A stretch of DNA of 64,000 nucleotides from DASQHL01 sp963843685 (GCA_963843685.1 CAWJLO010000008.1:310001-374000); one strand, 5' to 3'. Shown: positions 42,284-51,005, numbered from the stretch's first letter. Notes: generated by a model from the letters alone, not told the origin. A program made the numbers and translations.

Positions 42284-42684
42284 AACGCGCCCTGCTTCTC
42301 CAGCCACGTCCAGAATGCGGCGGGTGCGGACATGGTGCTGAGCCGGCCCATCCGCACGAGCGCCCAGTCGTCGAACTTGTGCGACTCCTTGATCTCGCGC
42401 AGCGTGACCTGCTTCTTCGCGTGCTTGAGGTACTTGAAGTCCGCCACCCAGCTCTTCGGGTCCTTCTTGTCGGGCCGCGGCTCTGAAACGACCTCAGCCA
42501 GGCCGACGATCGAGGTCTGGCCCTGCGAGTGGTAGATGAGCACGCGGTCGCCGGGCTTCATCGTCTTGATCGCATTGACGGCGGCCGGGTTGCGCACGCC
42601 GTCCCACTCCGTCGTCCCGTCGCGCTTCAGGTCGTCGATCGAGTAGGTGTCGGGGTCGGTCTTCGCCAGGAAGTACGCCATCAT
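42280..42684 (-). CDS. EVE-domain protein
   Basis: A 134-residue PUA-like EVE domain covering the whole protein: YFLAKTDPDTYSIDDLKRDG, WDGVRNPAAVN, GDRVLIYHSQGQTSIVGLAEV. EVE proteins bind modified bases in DNA or RNA and often accompany restriction systems, but none is present here; this looks like the common housekeeping form. AGGAGCGTAG precedes two consecutive ATG codons; the first is used. Confidence 0.88.
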   Translation of the reverse strand: MMAYFLAKTDPDTYSIDDLKRDGTTEWDGVRNPAAVNAIKTMKPGDRVLIYHSQGQTSIVGLAEVVSEPRPDKKDPKSWVADFKYLKHAKKQVTLREIKESHKFDDWALVRMGRLSTMSAPAAFWTWLEKQGAF

Positions 42685-42780
42685 CTACGCTCCTGCGCTG
42701 TCAGTCCGTGCGCCCACGAGCGTAGCACGGGATCGTGGCGTGCGGCCACGGAGCGACCACCACACCGCCGCCACGGGCTC

Positions 42781-43119
42781 CTACGGCTCGAACTTGTAGC
42801 CGGCGCCCCAGGCCGTCAGGAGGTGGCGCGGCCGCGACGGGTCTCGCTCAACCTTCGTGCGGAGACGGCGCATGTGCACAGTCACCGTGCTCGTGTCGCC
42901 GGGGAACGCGTAGCCCCACACCGCCGTCATCAGCTCTTCGCGCGTGAACGTCTCGCCCGGATGGGAAGCGAGGTAGCAGAGGAGGTCGCATTCGCGCGCG
43001 GTGAGCCGCACAGAGCCGCGATCGTCCCTTACCGTACGCGTGCGCGGGTCGACAACGAGGTCGCCCACCCGCAAGACATCCCTGCCCGTCGCCGGGAGCT
43101 GTTGCTCTGCCGTCACCAT
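42781..43119 (-). CDS. Stand-alone winged-helix (OmpR C-terminal type) regulator
   Basis: A 112-residue protein holding only the Trans_reg_C winged helix of OmpR/PhoB regulators (VRLTARECDLLCYLASHPGE, then VTVHMRRLRTKVE and GAGYKFEP). There is no receiver domain before it and no room for one: AAGGAGGCGGC marks the ATG at 43119. It therefore cannot be phosphorylated in the usual way. Targets are unknown. It lies between the EVE-domain gene and an LLM oxidoreductase gene. Confidence 0.85.
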   Translation of the reverse strand: MVTAEQQLPATGRDVLRVGDLVVDPRTRTVRDDRGSVRLTARECDLLCYLASHPGETFTREELMTAVWGYAFPGDTSTVTVHMRRLRTKVERDPSRPRHLLTAWGAGYKFEP

Positions 43120-43199
43120 GCCGCCTCCTTGTCGCCCTCCCCACCGACCCCCTGTCAGTTCTTACGACCGGGAGCGGCGGAGGGTTTCGCGGCGGCGGT

Positions 43200-44066
43200 C
43201 TAGCCCGCGGACTCTTTGAAGCGTCGAATGGCGTCGATGTGCGCCTGGGGCGACTCCAGCTTTGCGTTCATCGTGTTGAAGGACACGTGCGACGCCCCGA
43301 GCCCGCGCCAGCCCTCCAACGCGGCGCCCCACTGGTCCGGCGGCGTGTTGTACAAGCTGATGCGCCCCTCGACGCCGAAATCACCGGGCTTGCGGCCAGC
43401 GTCGCGCAGGTAGCCGTGCAGCCGCTCGATGGCTTCGGTGGCCTGCGGCCCCGGCTGGAACTGTGGGAACCAGCCGTCGGCGATGCGGGCCGCGCGCTTC
43501 ACCGCCGGTTCGGCCATCGCGCCCATCCAGACCGGGATCGGCCGCTGCACTGGCATCGGCCGGAGGCCCGCGCGATGCACCGTGTGATACTTGCCGTCGA
43601 AATCGACCAGCTCCTTCGTCCACAGCTCGCGCAGCAGCGCGATCTGCTCCTCGACGCGGCGGCCGCGGTTGCGGAAGTTCTCGCCCAGCGCCTCGTACTC
43701 GACGTCGTTCCAGCCGATGCCGACGCCCAGCCGCAGGCGGCCGCCCGTCAGCACGTCGACGGCCGCCGCCTGCTTGGCGACGAGGGCGGTCTGGCGCTGC
43801 GGCAAGATGATGATGCCCGTCGTCAGCTCCAGCTTCGTCGTGAGCGCTGCCAGGTAGCCGAAGAGGACGAACGGCTCGTGGAACGGCGTCTCGTGCGTGT
43901 ACGGCGGGCGGAAGCGGCCCTCGAAGCGGTCGGGGTGCGCGCCGAGCACGTGATCGTACGCGAGGAGGTGATCGTAGCCGAGCTGCTCGGCCGCCTGCGC
44001 GTAGTCGCGGACGACGAGCGGGTCGCTGCCGATCTCGGTCTGCGGGAACACGACGCCGATTCTCAC
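43200..44066 (-). CDS. LLM-class F420-dependent-type oxidoreductase
   Basis: A 288-residue luciferase-like TIM barrel: RIGVVFPQTEIGSDP, YDHLLAYDHVLGA, TTGIIILPQR, GRLRLGVGIGWNDVEYEALG and IPVWMGAMAEPAVKRAAR. The last part is typical of actinobacterial and chloroflexotal members that often use F420. It overlaps the pantothenate-kinase-like gene by ATGA. Substrate not predictable. Confidence 0.85.
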   Translation of the reverse strand: MRIGVVFPQTEIGSDPLVVRDYAQAAEQLGYDHLLAYDHVLGAHPDRFEGRFRPPYTHETPFHEPFVLFGYLAALTTKLELTTGIIILPQRQTALVAKQAAAVDVLTGGRLRLGVGIGWNDVEYEALGENFRNRGRRVEEQIALLRELWTKELVDFDGKYHTVHRAGLRPMPVQRPIPVWMGAMAEPAVKRAARIADGWFPQFQPGPQATEAIERLHGYLRDAGRKPGDFGVEGRISLYNTPPDQWGAALEGWRGLGASHVSFNTMNAKLESPQAHIDAIRRFKESAG

Positions 44067-44935
44067 TTCGCCCCTCCTTCGCGTGCACGCGCGGCCGCCG
44101 CCAGCGCCGCCCCCAGCGCGCCAGCGTAGCCGGGCGACGGCGCAACGTCCACGTCCAGTCCGAACAGCCCCGCCATCTGCGTCATCGATGCCACGAGCAG
44201 CCGGTTGTTGTGCACGAACCCGCCTGCCAGCACCAGGCGCCGCGTGCGCGCCATGTTCGCGCGGCCTGCCGCGATCTGGGCGATGTTCTCGCCGTGCATG
44301 TTCAGCAGGCCGGCGAGGAAGTCGTCGAGCGAGCCTTCAGTGGCGCGTTGCAGGTGTGCGGCCGTCAGATCCGGCCCGATGCGGCCGATGCCATCCGGAT
44401 AGATGTCCGAGATCATCGTATCGACGCGACGGCGGTCGCCACGCTCCGCGCCGGCGATCATCGCGTCGTACTTCAACGACGGGTCGACGCGACGGGCGAT
44501 GCCGGCGAACGAGCCGCCGCCCATGGGGGTGCCGCCGAGGTGCTGCACGCTCTCACCACGCACGGCGGCGAACGCCGTGCCGGTGCCGATCAGCGCCAGC
44601 AAGAACTCGCCGTCGGCGAGGCGATCTTCGGTGCCGAGCAGCGCCGCTGCGCCGCGTGCGCCCGCCTCAATCTCCTGGACGCGCAGGACGCTCTCGGTGG
44701 GGAGCGTGCCCAGCAGCGCGCCGGTGACTCCGGTGCAAGCCGACCCTACGCCCTCGAAGCTGACGGCACGCCCATCCGACCGGGTCTCCGTTGCCCGCAG
44801 CCTCACGACGTCCGTCGACGCGACGGCCACCTTCGTGAGCGTCATGCCGGCATCGATGCCCGCCGCGCCCGCCGGCAACAGGCCCCGGTTGGGCAGCGTC
44901 GCGTCGTGCATCGAGTGGGCGTGCGAATCGGCCAC
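44063..44935 (-). CDS. coaW: Type II pantothenate kinase-like protein
   Basis: A 290-residue ASKHA-fold kinase of the fumble/CoaW group. AGIDAGMTLTKVAVAS is the phosphate-1 loop (usually GIDAGGTLTK), with LIGTGTAFAAV, GGTPMGGGSFAGIARR and LVLAGGFVHNN following. CoaW phosphorylates pantothenate in the first step of coenzyme A synthesis and resists CoA feedback. The GTG at 44935 is chosen because AAGGAGCGCACC lies just upstream. The second Gly of the phosphate loop is Met here, a mild deviation. It is translated together with the LLM gene. Confidence 0.8.
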   Translation of the reverse strand: MADSHAHSMHDATLPNRGLLPAGAAGIDAGMTLTKVAVASTDVVRLRATETRSDGRAVSFEGVGSACTGVTGALLGTLPTESVLRVQEIEAGARGAAALLGTEDRLADGEFLLALIGTGTAFAAVRGESVQHLGGTPMGGGSFAGIARRVDPSLKYDAMIAGAERGDRRRVDTMISDIYPDGIGRIGPDLTAAHLQRATEGSLDDFLAGLLNMHGENIAQIAAGRANMARTRRLVLAGGFVHNNRLLVASMTQMAGLFGLDVDVAPSPGYAGALGAALAAAARAREGGAK

Positions 44936-45143
44936 GGTGCGCTCCTTGGCGATATTGTGGATCGGCGCCGGGGCGTGGGTCGAATTGGTGTCAACGCATC
45001 GAAGGTCGGCGTACGCGAGGCGCCAGATCATCGCTACACTATGGGCGCCGGCCCGCATTGACAGGCGTCACTCGCGCCGGGACAAGCTTCAACGTGCGAC
45101 ACTGCTCGTCGAGGGGACGGGCGGCGAGACGGAGGAGGGCGCG

Positions 45144-45986
45144 ATGCCACGTGCCATTTGGAAGGGCGCCGTCAGCTTCGGGATGGTGTCGATCCCGATC
45201 AAGCTGTACACCGCCACGGAGGAGAAGGACGTCTCGTTCAACCTCCTCCACAAGAAGGACGGCGCCCGCATCAAGCAGCAGCGCTACTGCCCCGAGGACG
45301 ACGCCGTCGTCGAGTGGAACGACGTCGTCCGCGGCTACGAGATTGGCCCCGATCAGTACGTGGTCATGGAGCCCGAAGACTTCGAGAAGGTGCCCGTCGA
45401 CACGACCCACGCCATCGAGATCACGGACTTCGTGCCGGCGGACCAGATCGACCCCATCTATTACCAGAAGACCTACTACCTGGAGCCGGACAAGATCGGC
45501 GCCAAGCCCTTCGCACTGTTGCGCGAGGTGCTGAAGGATTCGTCGCTCGTGGCGCTGGCGAAGGTGACGCTGCGCCAGAAGGAGCAGCTCTGCACGCTGC
45601 GCCTGTACGAGAACACGATCGCGATGGAGACCATGCTCTACGCCGACGAGATCCGCAGCGCCCGGGACCTCGACATGCCGGAGGAGACGGCCATCGGCGA
45701 GAAGGAGCTGGCGATGGCGAAATCGCTCGTCGACATGCTCACGGGTGACTTCGAGCCCGAGAAGTACCACGACAACTACCGCGAGGCGCTGCTGGAGCTG
45801 ATCGAACGCAAGGCCGAGGGCCAGGAGATCAAGCGGCCGGCGCCCGTCGCGGGCAAGGTCACCGACCTCATGGAGGCGCTGCGGGCGAGCGTGGAAGCGG
45901 CGAAGCGCGAGCGAATGGGCGAATCGGCCGAGGCCGACGAAGCTGAGGCTGAACCGGCGAAGCCGAAGCGCAGGCGCGCTGGATGA
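45144..45986 (+). CDS. ku: Bacterial Ku end-joining protein
   Basis: A 280-residue single-domain Ku (RAIWKGAVSFGMVSIPIKLY, then YCPEDDAVVEWNDVVRGYE, and YYLEPDKIGAKPFALLREVL). Ku dimers encircle broken DNA ends and recruit LigD for non-homologous end joining. The C-terminal tail is Ala/Glu rich and ends in a basic patch (KPKRRR) as in other bacterial Ku proteins. GGAGGAGGGCGCG precedes the ATG. It overlaps a ligase-like gene by 4 bases, the classic Ku-LigD pairing, but that partner looks inactive. Confidence 0.93.
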   Translation: MPRAIWKGAVSFGMVSIPIKLYTATEEKDVSFNLLHKKDGARIKQQRYCPEDDAVVEWNDVVRGYEIGPDQYVVMEPEDFEKVPVDTTHAIEITDFVPADQIDPIYYQKTYYLEPDKIGAKPFALLREVLKDSSLVALAKVTLRQKEQLCTLRLYENTIAMETMLYADEIRSARDLDMPEETAIGEKELAMAKSLVDMLTGDFEPEKYHDNYREALLELIERKAEGQEIKRPAPVAGKVTDLMEALRASVEAAKRERMGESAEADEAEAEPAKPKRRRAG

Positions 45987-47032
45987 CGTCACCCTCCGGC
46001 CCCCGCCCCCCGCTTGACATCCAGACCGCGCCGCACGGCAGCCGCATGCCGGAGTCGGTGCGGCCCATGCTGTCGACCGAGGCGTCGGAGCCCTTCGACT
46101 CGCCCGACTACCTGTTCGAGCTGCTGTGGGGCGGCGTGCGGGCGATGGCGCACGTATCGGACGGCGTTGTGCGGCTGCGCGGCCGGAATGGCATCGACCT
46201 GACGCCGTGCTTCCCGGAGCTGCTGTGCATCCCCGAGCGGCTGCGCGGGCGGGAGGCGATCCTCGACGGCGAGGTCGTCGCCATCGACGGCGAGGGCCAC
46301 CCGTCGTTCGACCTGCTGCGTCCGCGGCTCCACATCCTTGCCGATGAGGCCACGGCCGCCAGCCCCGATCATGTGCCCGCCGACCTGAAGATCAAGCGCA
46401 TCGCGGGCCAGCTCAGCTACCAGGCGACCGACATCCTGTGGCTCGACGGGCGATCGCTGCTCGACCGGCCGCTGTGGCAGCGGAAGAACCGCCTCGCCGA
46501 ATCGGTCACACCCGGCGCGGAGTTCGCCGCCGTTGACTTCGTGGACGACGAGGGGATCGCCTTCTTCGAGGCCGTCGTGCAGCGGCGGCTGGAGGGCATC
46601 GTCGCAAAGCAGAAGAACAGCACGTACACGCCGGGCCGCAGCTCCAGGAGCTGGCAGGAGATCCGGTCGTTGGAGAGCGGCGACTTCGTCGTGGGGGGCT
46701 ACACCTTCGGCGGCGCGCGTCGAAAGGGCGAGCCGTTCAGCCAGCTCCTGCTCGGCGGCTACGCGGACGGCCGGTTCGAGTACGTCGGCGCGGTCAGTGG
46801 CGGCCTCACGGACGCGGAAGCGCGGCAGCTCGTCGCGCACATGGAGCCGCTCGTCGTCGACGAGTCACCGTTCTTCGATACGCCCCAGATCGCGCGGTTG
46901 ATCTATTGGACGCATCCGCAGATCGTCTGTCACGTGCGTTTCAGCGAGTGGTCGCGCGAAGGGCAGCTCCGCTTCCCCATCTTCAGCGCCCTCCGCCCGG
47001 ACGTCGACGCGGCGGACTGCGTGGTGGAGTAG
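45983..47032 (+). CDS. LigD-type DNA-ligase-like protein lacking the catalytic lysine
   Basis: A 349-residue protein aligned with the adenylation and OB-fold domains of LigD ligases. Motif III (LDGEVVAIDG) and much of motif IV (EGIVAKQKNSTYTPGRSS) are present. Motif I, normally ExKxDGxR, reads ELLWGGVR (residues 46-53), so the AMP-accepting Lys is Leu48 and the Asp is Gly50. Motif V (usually WLKIK) is WQEIR. The OB part (LLLGGYADGRFEYVGAV through GQLRFPIF) is intact. It should not adenylate itself; a structural partner of Ku is a possible role. It overlaps ku by ATGA. No polymerase or nuclease domain is attached. Confidence 0.85.
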   Translation: MTSPSGPRPPLDIQTAPHGSRMPESVRPMLSTEASEPFDSPDYLFELLWGGVRAMAHVSDGVVRLRGRNGIDLTPCFPELLCIPERLRGREAILDGEVVAIDGEGHPSFDLLRPRLHILADEATAASPDHVPADLKIKRIAGQLSYQATDILWLDGRSLLDRPLWQRKNRLAESVTPGAEFAAVDFVDDEGIAFFEAVVQRRLEGIVAKQKNSTYTPGRSSRSWQEIRSLESGDFVVGGYTFGGARRKGEPFSQLLLGGYADGRFEYVGAVSGGLTDAEARQLVAHMEPLVVDESPFFDTPQIARLIYWTHPQIVCHVRFSEWSREGQLRFPIFSALRPDVDAADCVVE

Positions 47033-47057
47033 CGAGGGCCGGAGCGGCTGTCGGGCG

Positions 47058-47474
47058 TCAGTCTTCCTTGAACTTCGAGATCGGGCGCGGGTCGGGCACC
47101 GGCATCGTGCCCGACTGGACGCGCTTCTTGTTCTCCTTGCCGATCTGGTGCTGACGGTCCTCGATCGCGGAAATTTCACCCTTCGACTTGAGCCGCTTCG
47201 GCTTCGGCTTGTTGATCTCCGGGTGTTCGTTGGGCCGGACCGAGCCGCTGATCCGGTTCTTCACTTCCTTGCCGAGATGCCAGTACGTGCCGCGGTCGGG
47301 GATGGAGCGCGGGTAGCCTTCGCGCATCGTGAACGCGGCGAACGACGTCGGCATCATGCGCTGCCCCTTCTTCGCGCAGACCGGGCACGGCGCCGGATCC
47401 GACGATTGGGCGATCGGCCGCATGGTCTCGAAGATGCCGTCGCATGACTTGCAGTAGTACTCGTACACGGGCAT
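47058..47474 (-). CDS. FmdB-type zinc-ribbon protein
   Basis: A 138-residue protein. The N-terminus is the FmdB/CxxC regulatory zinc ribbon (MPVYEYYCKSCDGIFE with CPVC after about 20 residues), and the rest is basic and Lys/Pro rich. FmdB-type ribbons were described as regulators of formamidase and amidase genes, but most members are uncharacterised. GAGGTAGCCC precedes the ATG. Conserved in many Chloroflexota and actinobacterial genomes as a small orphan gene. Confidence 0.8.
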   Translation of the reverse strand: MPVYEYYCKSCDGIFETMRPIAQSSDPAPCPVCAKKGQRMMPTSFAAFTMREGYPRSIPDRGTYWHLGKEVKNRISGSVRPNEHPEINKPKPKRLKSKGEISAIEDRQHQIGKENKKRVQSGTMPVPDPRPISKFKED

Positions 47475-47539
47475 GGGCTACCTCACCATCTCACATCTCG
47501 GCGCCGTCAGTGTAGCGGGCCGCTCGCACGCGATCGCGT

Positions 47540-48349
47540 TCAGGCCTCCTGCGCCGCCGCGGGCTCGGCGTCGACCACCGCCGTTCTTCGGCGCTTGCGC
47601 ACCGTATCGATGAAGGCCGCCGAACGCACGTCGCGCTCGAGCACCCAGCGCACATACTCCAGCATCGCGCGCTCCAACTCGGCGGCCAGCGCCGGATCCA
47701 CGCTGACGCGGGCGACATCGCTGAATCGCCCGTGGAGCAGCAGCCGCAGCAGCTTCACCGCGTTCGCGCTGACGGGCCGGACGGCGCTCTCCTCCGTCCG
47801 GCAGGCGGCGCAAACGACCCCACCCGCGGCCGCGGACCAGTAGTTCGTCTGCGGCTCCAGCCGCGTCCGGCAGGCGACGCACTCCTCCAGCTCGGGCCGG
47901 TACCCCAGCACGTCGAGCAGCCCCATCTCGTAGAAGCGGACCGGCGTGTCGACGTCGTCGCGTGTCTGCAGCCGCCGCAGCGTGTCGAGCAGCAGGCGGT
48001 ACAGCTCGAAGTGGTCCTCGTGCGGCTCGGTGAACTTGTCGAGCAGCTCGCAGGCGTACAGCGCGCGGCTGAGACGCTCCAGGTCGTCGCGCAGCGGCTG
48101 AAACGACTCAATCGTCTCCACCTGCGTGACGACGTCCATCGAGCGGCCCTTCGCGAGCTGGAAGTTCGCCTGCGTCAGCGGCTCGACGTGGCCCGCCAGC
48201 TTGCTGCGCGTCTTGCGCACGCCCTTCGCCACGGCCTCCACCTTGCCAGACCGCGCGGTGAAGAGCGTCAGGATCTTGTCGGCGTCGCCCAGCCGCCGTT
48301 GGCGCAGCACGATGGCCGGGGTCGAATACACACGCGGCGGTTGCGGCAT
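47540..48349 (-). CDS. recO: DNA repair protein RecO
   Basis: A 269-residue protein. The N-terminal OB fold (YSTPAIVLRQRRLGDADKIL, then FTARSGKVEAVAKGVRKTRS) is followed by a helical domain and a four-Cys zinc site (CVACRTRLEP and CAACRTEE). RecO anneals single strands and loads RecA with RecR in gap repair. ATG 48349 has TACGAT 6 bases upstream and no ribosome binding site, so the message is probably leaderless. The longer upstream frame is rejected. Confidence 0.9.
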   Translation of the reverse strand: MPQPPRVYSTPAIVLRQRRLGDADKILTLFTARSGKVEAVAKGVRKTRSKLAGHVEPLTQANFQLAKGRSMDVVTQVETIESFQPLRDDLERLSRALYACELLDKFTEPHEDHFELYRLLLDTLRRLQTRDDVDTPVRFYEMGLLDVLGYRPELEECVACRTRLEPQTNYWSAAAGGVVCAACRTEESAVRPVSANAVKLLRLLLHGRFSDVARVSVDPALAAELERAMLEYVRWVLERDVRSAAFIDTVRKRRRTAVVDAEPAAAQEA

Positions 48350-48355
48350 GGGATG

Positions 48356-48361
48356 ATCGTA
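48356..48361 (-). promoter_or_regulatory. -10 box of leaderless recO
   Basis: TACGAT on the minus strand, ending 6 bases before the ATG at 48349. Confidence 0.5.
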
Positions 48362-48460
48362 GCATGCTCGACGTAACGTGCGCGGCTGGACACGCGTCGC
48401 GGCAGGCTCGATAATCAAACCACAGCCCGACCCAATTCTCGAACCGGAAAGTGACGGCCC

Positions 48461-49348
48461 ATGCCCGCTGTACTCATCGACTCCCCGCTGTCGAATCGCA
48501 CCTATCGTGGCAAGGTGCGCGACACGTACGATCTCGGCGACCGCCTCCTCATCGTCGCCACCGACCGCATCTCCGCCTTCGACGCCATCCTGCCGACCGG
48601 CATCCCGGACAAGGGGAAGGTGCTGAGCCAGATGTCCGCCTGGTGGTTCCAGCGCACACGCGACGTCGTGCCGAATCACTTCATCCGCCTCGCCGACGGC
48701 TCCCCCGCCGACGAGCTGCCGTTCGCGCTGCCGCCGGACCTGCTCGGCCGCTCGACGATCGCCCGCAAGGCGAAGCGCGTGGACGTGGAGTGCATCGTGC
48801 GGGGCTACCTCGCAGGGTCGGCATGGGAGGAGTACAAGCAGTACGGCACCGTCAACGGCGTGCGGCTGCCGAAGGACATGCAGGAGAGCGAGCAGCTCTC
48901 TGAGCCGATGTTCACGCCCACGACGAAGGCGGAGGAAGGCCACGACGAGCCGATGACGTTCTCCGACCTGATGCAGGAGGTCGGACCCGAAGCGGCTCAG
49001 GTACTGCGGCTGCGGAGCATCGCGCTGTACAACTTCGCCGCGGAGTACGCGCGCGGCCGCGGCATCATCATCGCCGACACGAAGTTCGAGTTCGGCTGGA
49101 TCGACGGCGAGCTGCACCTCATCGACGAGATCCTGACGCCGGACTCCAGCCGCTTCTGGGCCGTGGCCGACTACAAGATCGGGAAGTCGCAGCCCAGCTT
49201 CGACAAGCAGTACGTCCGCGACTGGCTGAGCCAGTCCGGGTGGAACAAGGAGCCGCCGGCACCCGAACTGCCCCCGGACGTCGTGCAAGGCACAGCGGAA
49301 CGCTACAAGGAGGCGTACCGCCTGCTCACCGGCGAGGAAGTGCGCTAG
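48461..49348 (+). CDS. purC: SAICAR synthetase (PurC)
   Basis: A 295-residue enzyme that joins CAIR and aspartate in purine synthesis. Visible motifs are YRGKVRDTYDLGDRLLIVAT, DRISAFDAILPTGIPDKGKVL, ECIVRGYLAGSAWEEYK, FEFGWIDGELHLIDEILTPD and SFDKQYVRDWL. Length suits the long, yeast-like PurC form (about 300 residues) rather than the roughly 235-residue E. coli form. A GATAAT box lies near 48409. purS follows 395 bases downstream on the same strand. Confidence 0.95.
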   Translation: MPAVLIDSPLSNRTYRGKVRDTYDLGDRLLIVATDRISAFDAILPTGIPDKGKVLSQMSAWWFQRTRDVVPNHFIRLADGSPADELPFALPPDLLGRSTIARKAKRVDVECIVRGYLAGSAWEEYKQYGTVNGVRLPKDMQESEQLSEPMFTPTTKAEEGHDEPMTFSDLMQEVGPEAAQVLRLRSIALYNFAAEYARGRGIIIADTKFEFGWIDGELHLIDEILTPDSSRFWAVADYKIGKSQPSFDKQYVRDWLSQSGWNKEPPAPELPPDVVQGTAERYKEAYRLLTGEEVR

Positions 49349-49351
49349 GCG

Positions 49352-49591
49352 TTACTTCTCGAGCTTCTCCAGCCGGCCGAAGATGTCGTACTCGACCGTC
49401 ATGTGGTTGACCACCGACGCCGCCAGCACGCCCACCGCCAGGACGATGCCGCCGGTGACGGCCAGCCAGCCCGTGTCGCCGGCCGCACCGATGCCGAGCA
49501 GAATGGCCCCTACCGCGCCTACCAGCGCGCCCATCGCGGGAAACGCGTGTCCGTCTTCGCCACGGATGATGGTTTCCTTGAAGTTCGTCAT
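49352..49591 (-). CDS. Small membrane protein
   Basis: A 79-residue protein with two hydrophobic helices (FPAMGALVGAVGAILLGIGAA and WLAVTGGIVLAVGVLAASVV) separated by a short loop, and a charged C-terminus (FGRLEKLEK). GGAGGAGAGGGTGCT precedes the ATG. It is encoded between purC and purS on the opposite strand. No family recognised. Confidence 0.65.
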   Translation of the reverse strand: MTNFKETIIRGEDGHAFPAMGALVGAVGAILLGIGAAGDTGWLAVTGGIVLAVGVLAASVVNHMTVEYDIFGRLEKLEK

Positions 49592-49708
49592 AGCACCCTC
49601 TCCTCCCGTGACTCTACGATGTGAAGCGGATGGTATCACGGCCGCCGCCGGTCGTGAACGGGTGCGCGTGCATCGTAAGAGGTTCGATGTCAACCCGAAT
49701 CGACGGCT

Positions 49709-49736
49709 TTGACCGGCGCTATCACGCCGGTATCCT
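49709..49736 (+). promoter_or_regulatory. Promoter of leaderless purS
   Basis: TTGACC (49709-49714), 16-base spacer and TATCCT (49731-49736), ending 7 bases before the ATG at 49744. There is no Shine-Dalgarno sequence, so the transcript should start at about the first codon. Confidence 0.6.
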
Positions 49737-49743
49737 GCGGTCG

Positions 49744-50007
49744 ATGTTCCTCGCCCGCGTCTACGTCACCCTCAAGCCCACGGTCAACGACCCACCGGGC
49801 CTGACCATCCGCGGCGCCCTGCACTCGCTCGGGTTCGCGAGCGTGTCGTCGGTGCGATCCGGCAAGTACATGGAGATCAAGCTGGAAGCGGCGAATACCG
49901 CCGACGCGGAGTCGCAGGTCGGCGAGATGTGCCGCAAGCTGCTGGCCAACCCCGTCATCGAGGACTTCCGCTTCACCGTCGAGGAGCTCGCCGCCGCGCC
50001 ACGGTAA
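49744..50007 (+). CDS. purS: FGAM synthetase subunit PurS
   Basis: An 87-residue protein: ARVYVTLKPTVNDPPGLTIRG, SLGFASVSSVRSGKYMEIKL and the C-terminal LLANPVIEDFRF, the canonical PurS pattern. PurS forms a complex with PurQ and PurL for phosphoribosylformylglycinamidine synthesis. purQ and purL are not in the window, which is unusual since they normally follow. Starting at the ATG gives the standard length. Confidence 0.92.
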   Translation: MFLARVYVTLKPTVNDPPGLTIRGALHSLGFASVSSVRSGKYMEIKLEAANTADAESQVGEMCRKLLANPVIEDFRFTVEELAAAPR

Positions 50008-50030
50008 CCCTTCCTCGGAGCTGCACTGCC

Positions 50031-50853
50031 TTGCTGGACCCGGACCTCCCGCCTGATCTCCGCTCGACCTTCGATCGCATCGCCGAGCTGTACGATCGCG
50101 CCCGTCCGACCTACCCGGACGCGCTCTTCGACGACATCGTCGCGCTATCCCACATCCCGGACGGCGGCCGCGTGCTCGAGATCGGATGCGGCACCGGCCA
50201 GGCGACGCTGCCCATGGCCGCAGCGCGGCTATCGCGTCACCGCCGTCGAGCTCGGCCCGAACCTCGCCGCCGTCGCCCGCCGCAAGCTCGAGCCCTACGG
50301 CGTCGACGTGCAGGTCGGCGCCTTCGAGGAGTGGCCGCTGCCGTCCGAGCCGTTCGACCTCGTGATGATCGTCACCGCCTTCCACTGGCTCGACCCGGCC
50401 GTCGCCCTGCCGAAGATCGCGCGCGCCCTCCGTCCCGGCGGCGCTCTCGCCATCGCCGGCGGCGGCCACGTCGCGGGCGGCACAAGCCAGTTCTTCGTCG
50501 ATGCACAGGAGTGCTACCTCGCGCACATGCCCGGCACGGAGCCCGGCATCAGGCAACAAACGCCGGACGAGATCCCCCTCGCCGCGCCCGCGTCCGTGAC
50601 GGAGTGCGGCCTCTTCGAGCCGGCGCAGCTCCGCCGCCATCTCTGGCTCCGCGACTTCACGACGCAGACCTACATCGACGAGCTCAACACGTACTCGGGC
50701 CACATCGACCTGTCCGAGGAGAACCGCACCGCCCTCCTCGCCTGCATCCGCGACCTCATCGATACGCGCTACGCCGGCCGCATCACCAAGGCCTACATGA
50801 CCGATCTCGCCGTCGCCCGCGTCCGAAGCAACTCACCCGCCACCTCAAGCTGA
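50031..50853 (+). pseudogene. Class I SAM-dependent methyltransferase, frameshifted
   Basis: Two frames make one methyltransferase of the UbiE/trans-aconitate type. From TTG 50031 come FDRIAELYDRARPTYPDALF and the SAM loop VLEIGCGTGQATLPMA. Near 50222 the frame moves by +1 and continues QRGYRVTAVELGPNLA, FDLVMIVTAFHWLDP and ARALRPGGALAIAGGG to 50853. Dropping one base in GGCCGCAGC restores a single frame. Conservation on both sides argues for a sequencing or assembly error. The substrate is unknown. Confidence 0.75.
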
Positions 50854-50953
50854 GCCCACGATGTCGTCCGGAGCGAAGCGAAGATCTCGTCAGCTCACAC
50901 TCCACGCGGCAAGACGCCGATCCAACATCCAACCTCCGCCGCCCGACACGAAA

Positions 50954-50978
50954 GAGCCCCGGCCAACGACCGGGGCTC
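50954..50978. terminator. Terminator between methyltransferase and diiron genes
   Basis: GAGCCCCGG pairs with CCGGGGCTC around CCAACGA, just after the stop codon of the minus-strand diiron gene and downstream of the plus-strand methyltransferase gene. On the minus strand it is followed by TTTCG. Confidence 0.65.
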
Positions 50979-51005
50979 ATCACGTCCACAAACGCCAATC
51001 GGCGA

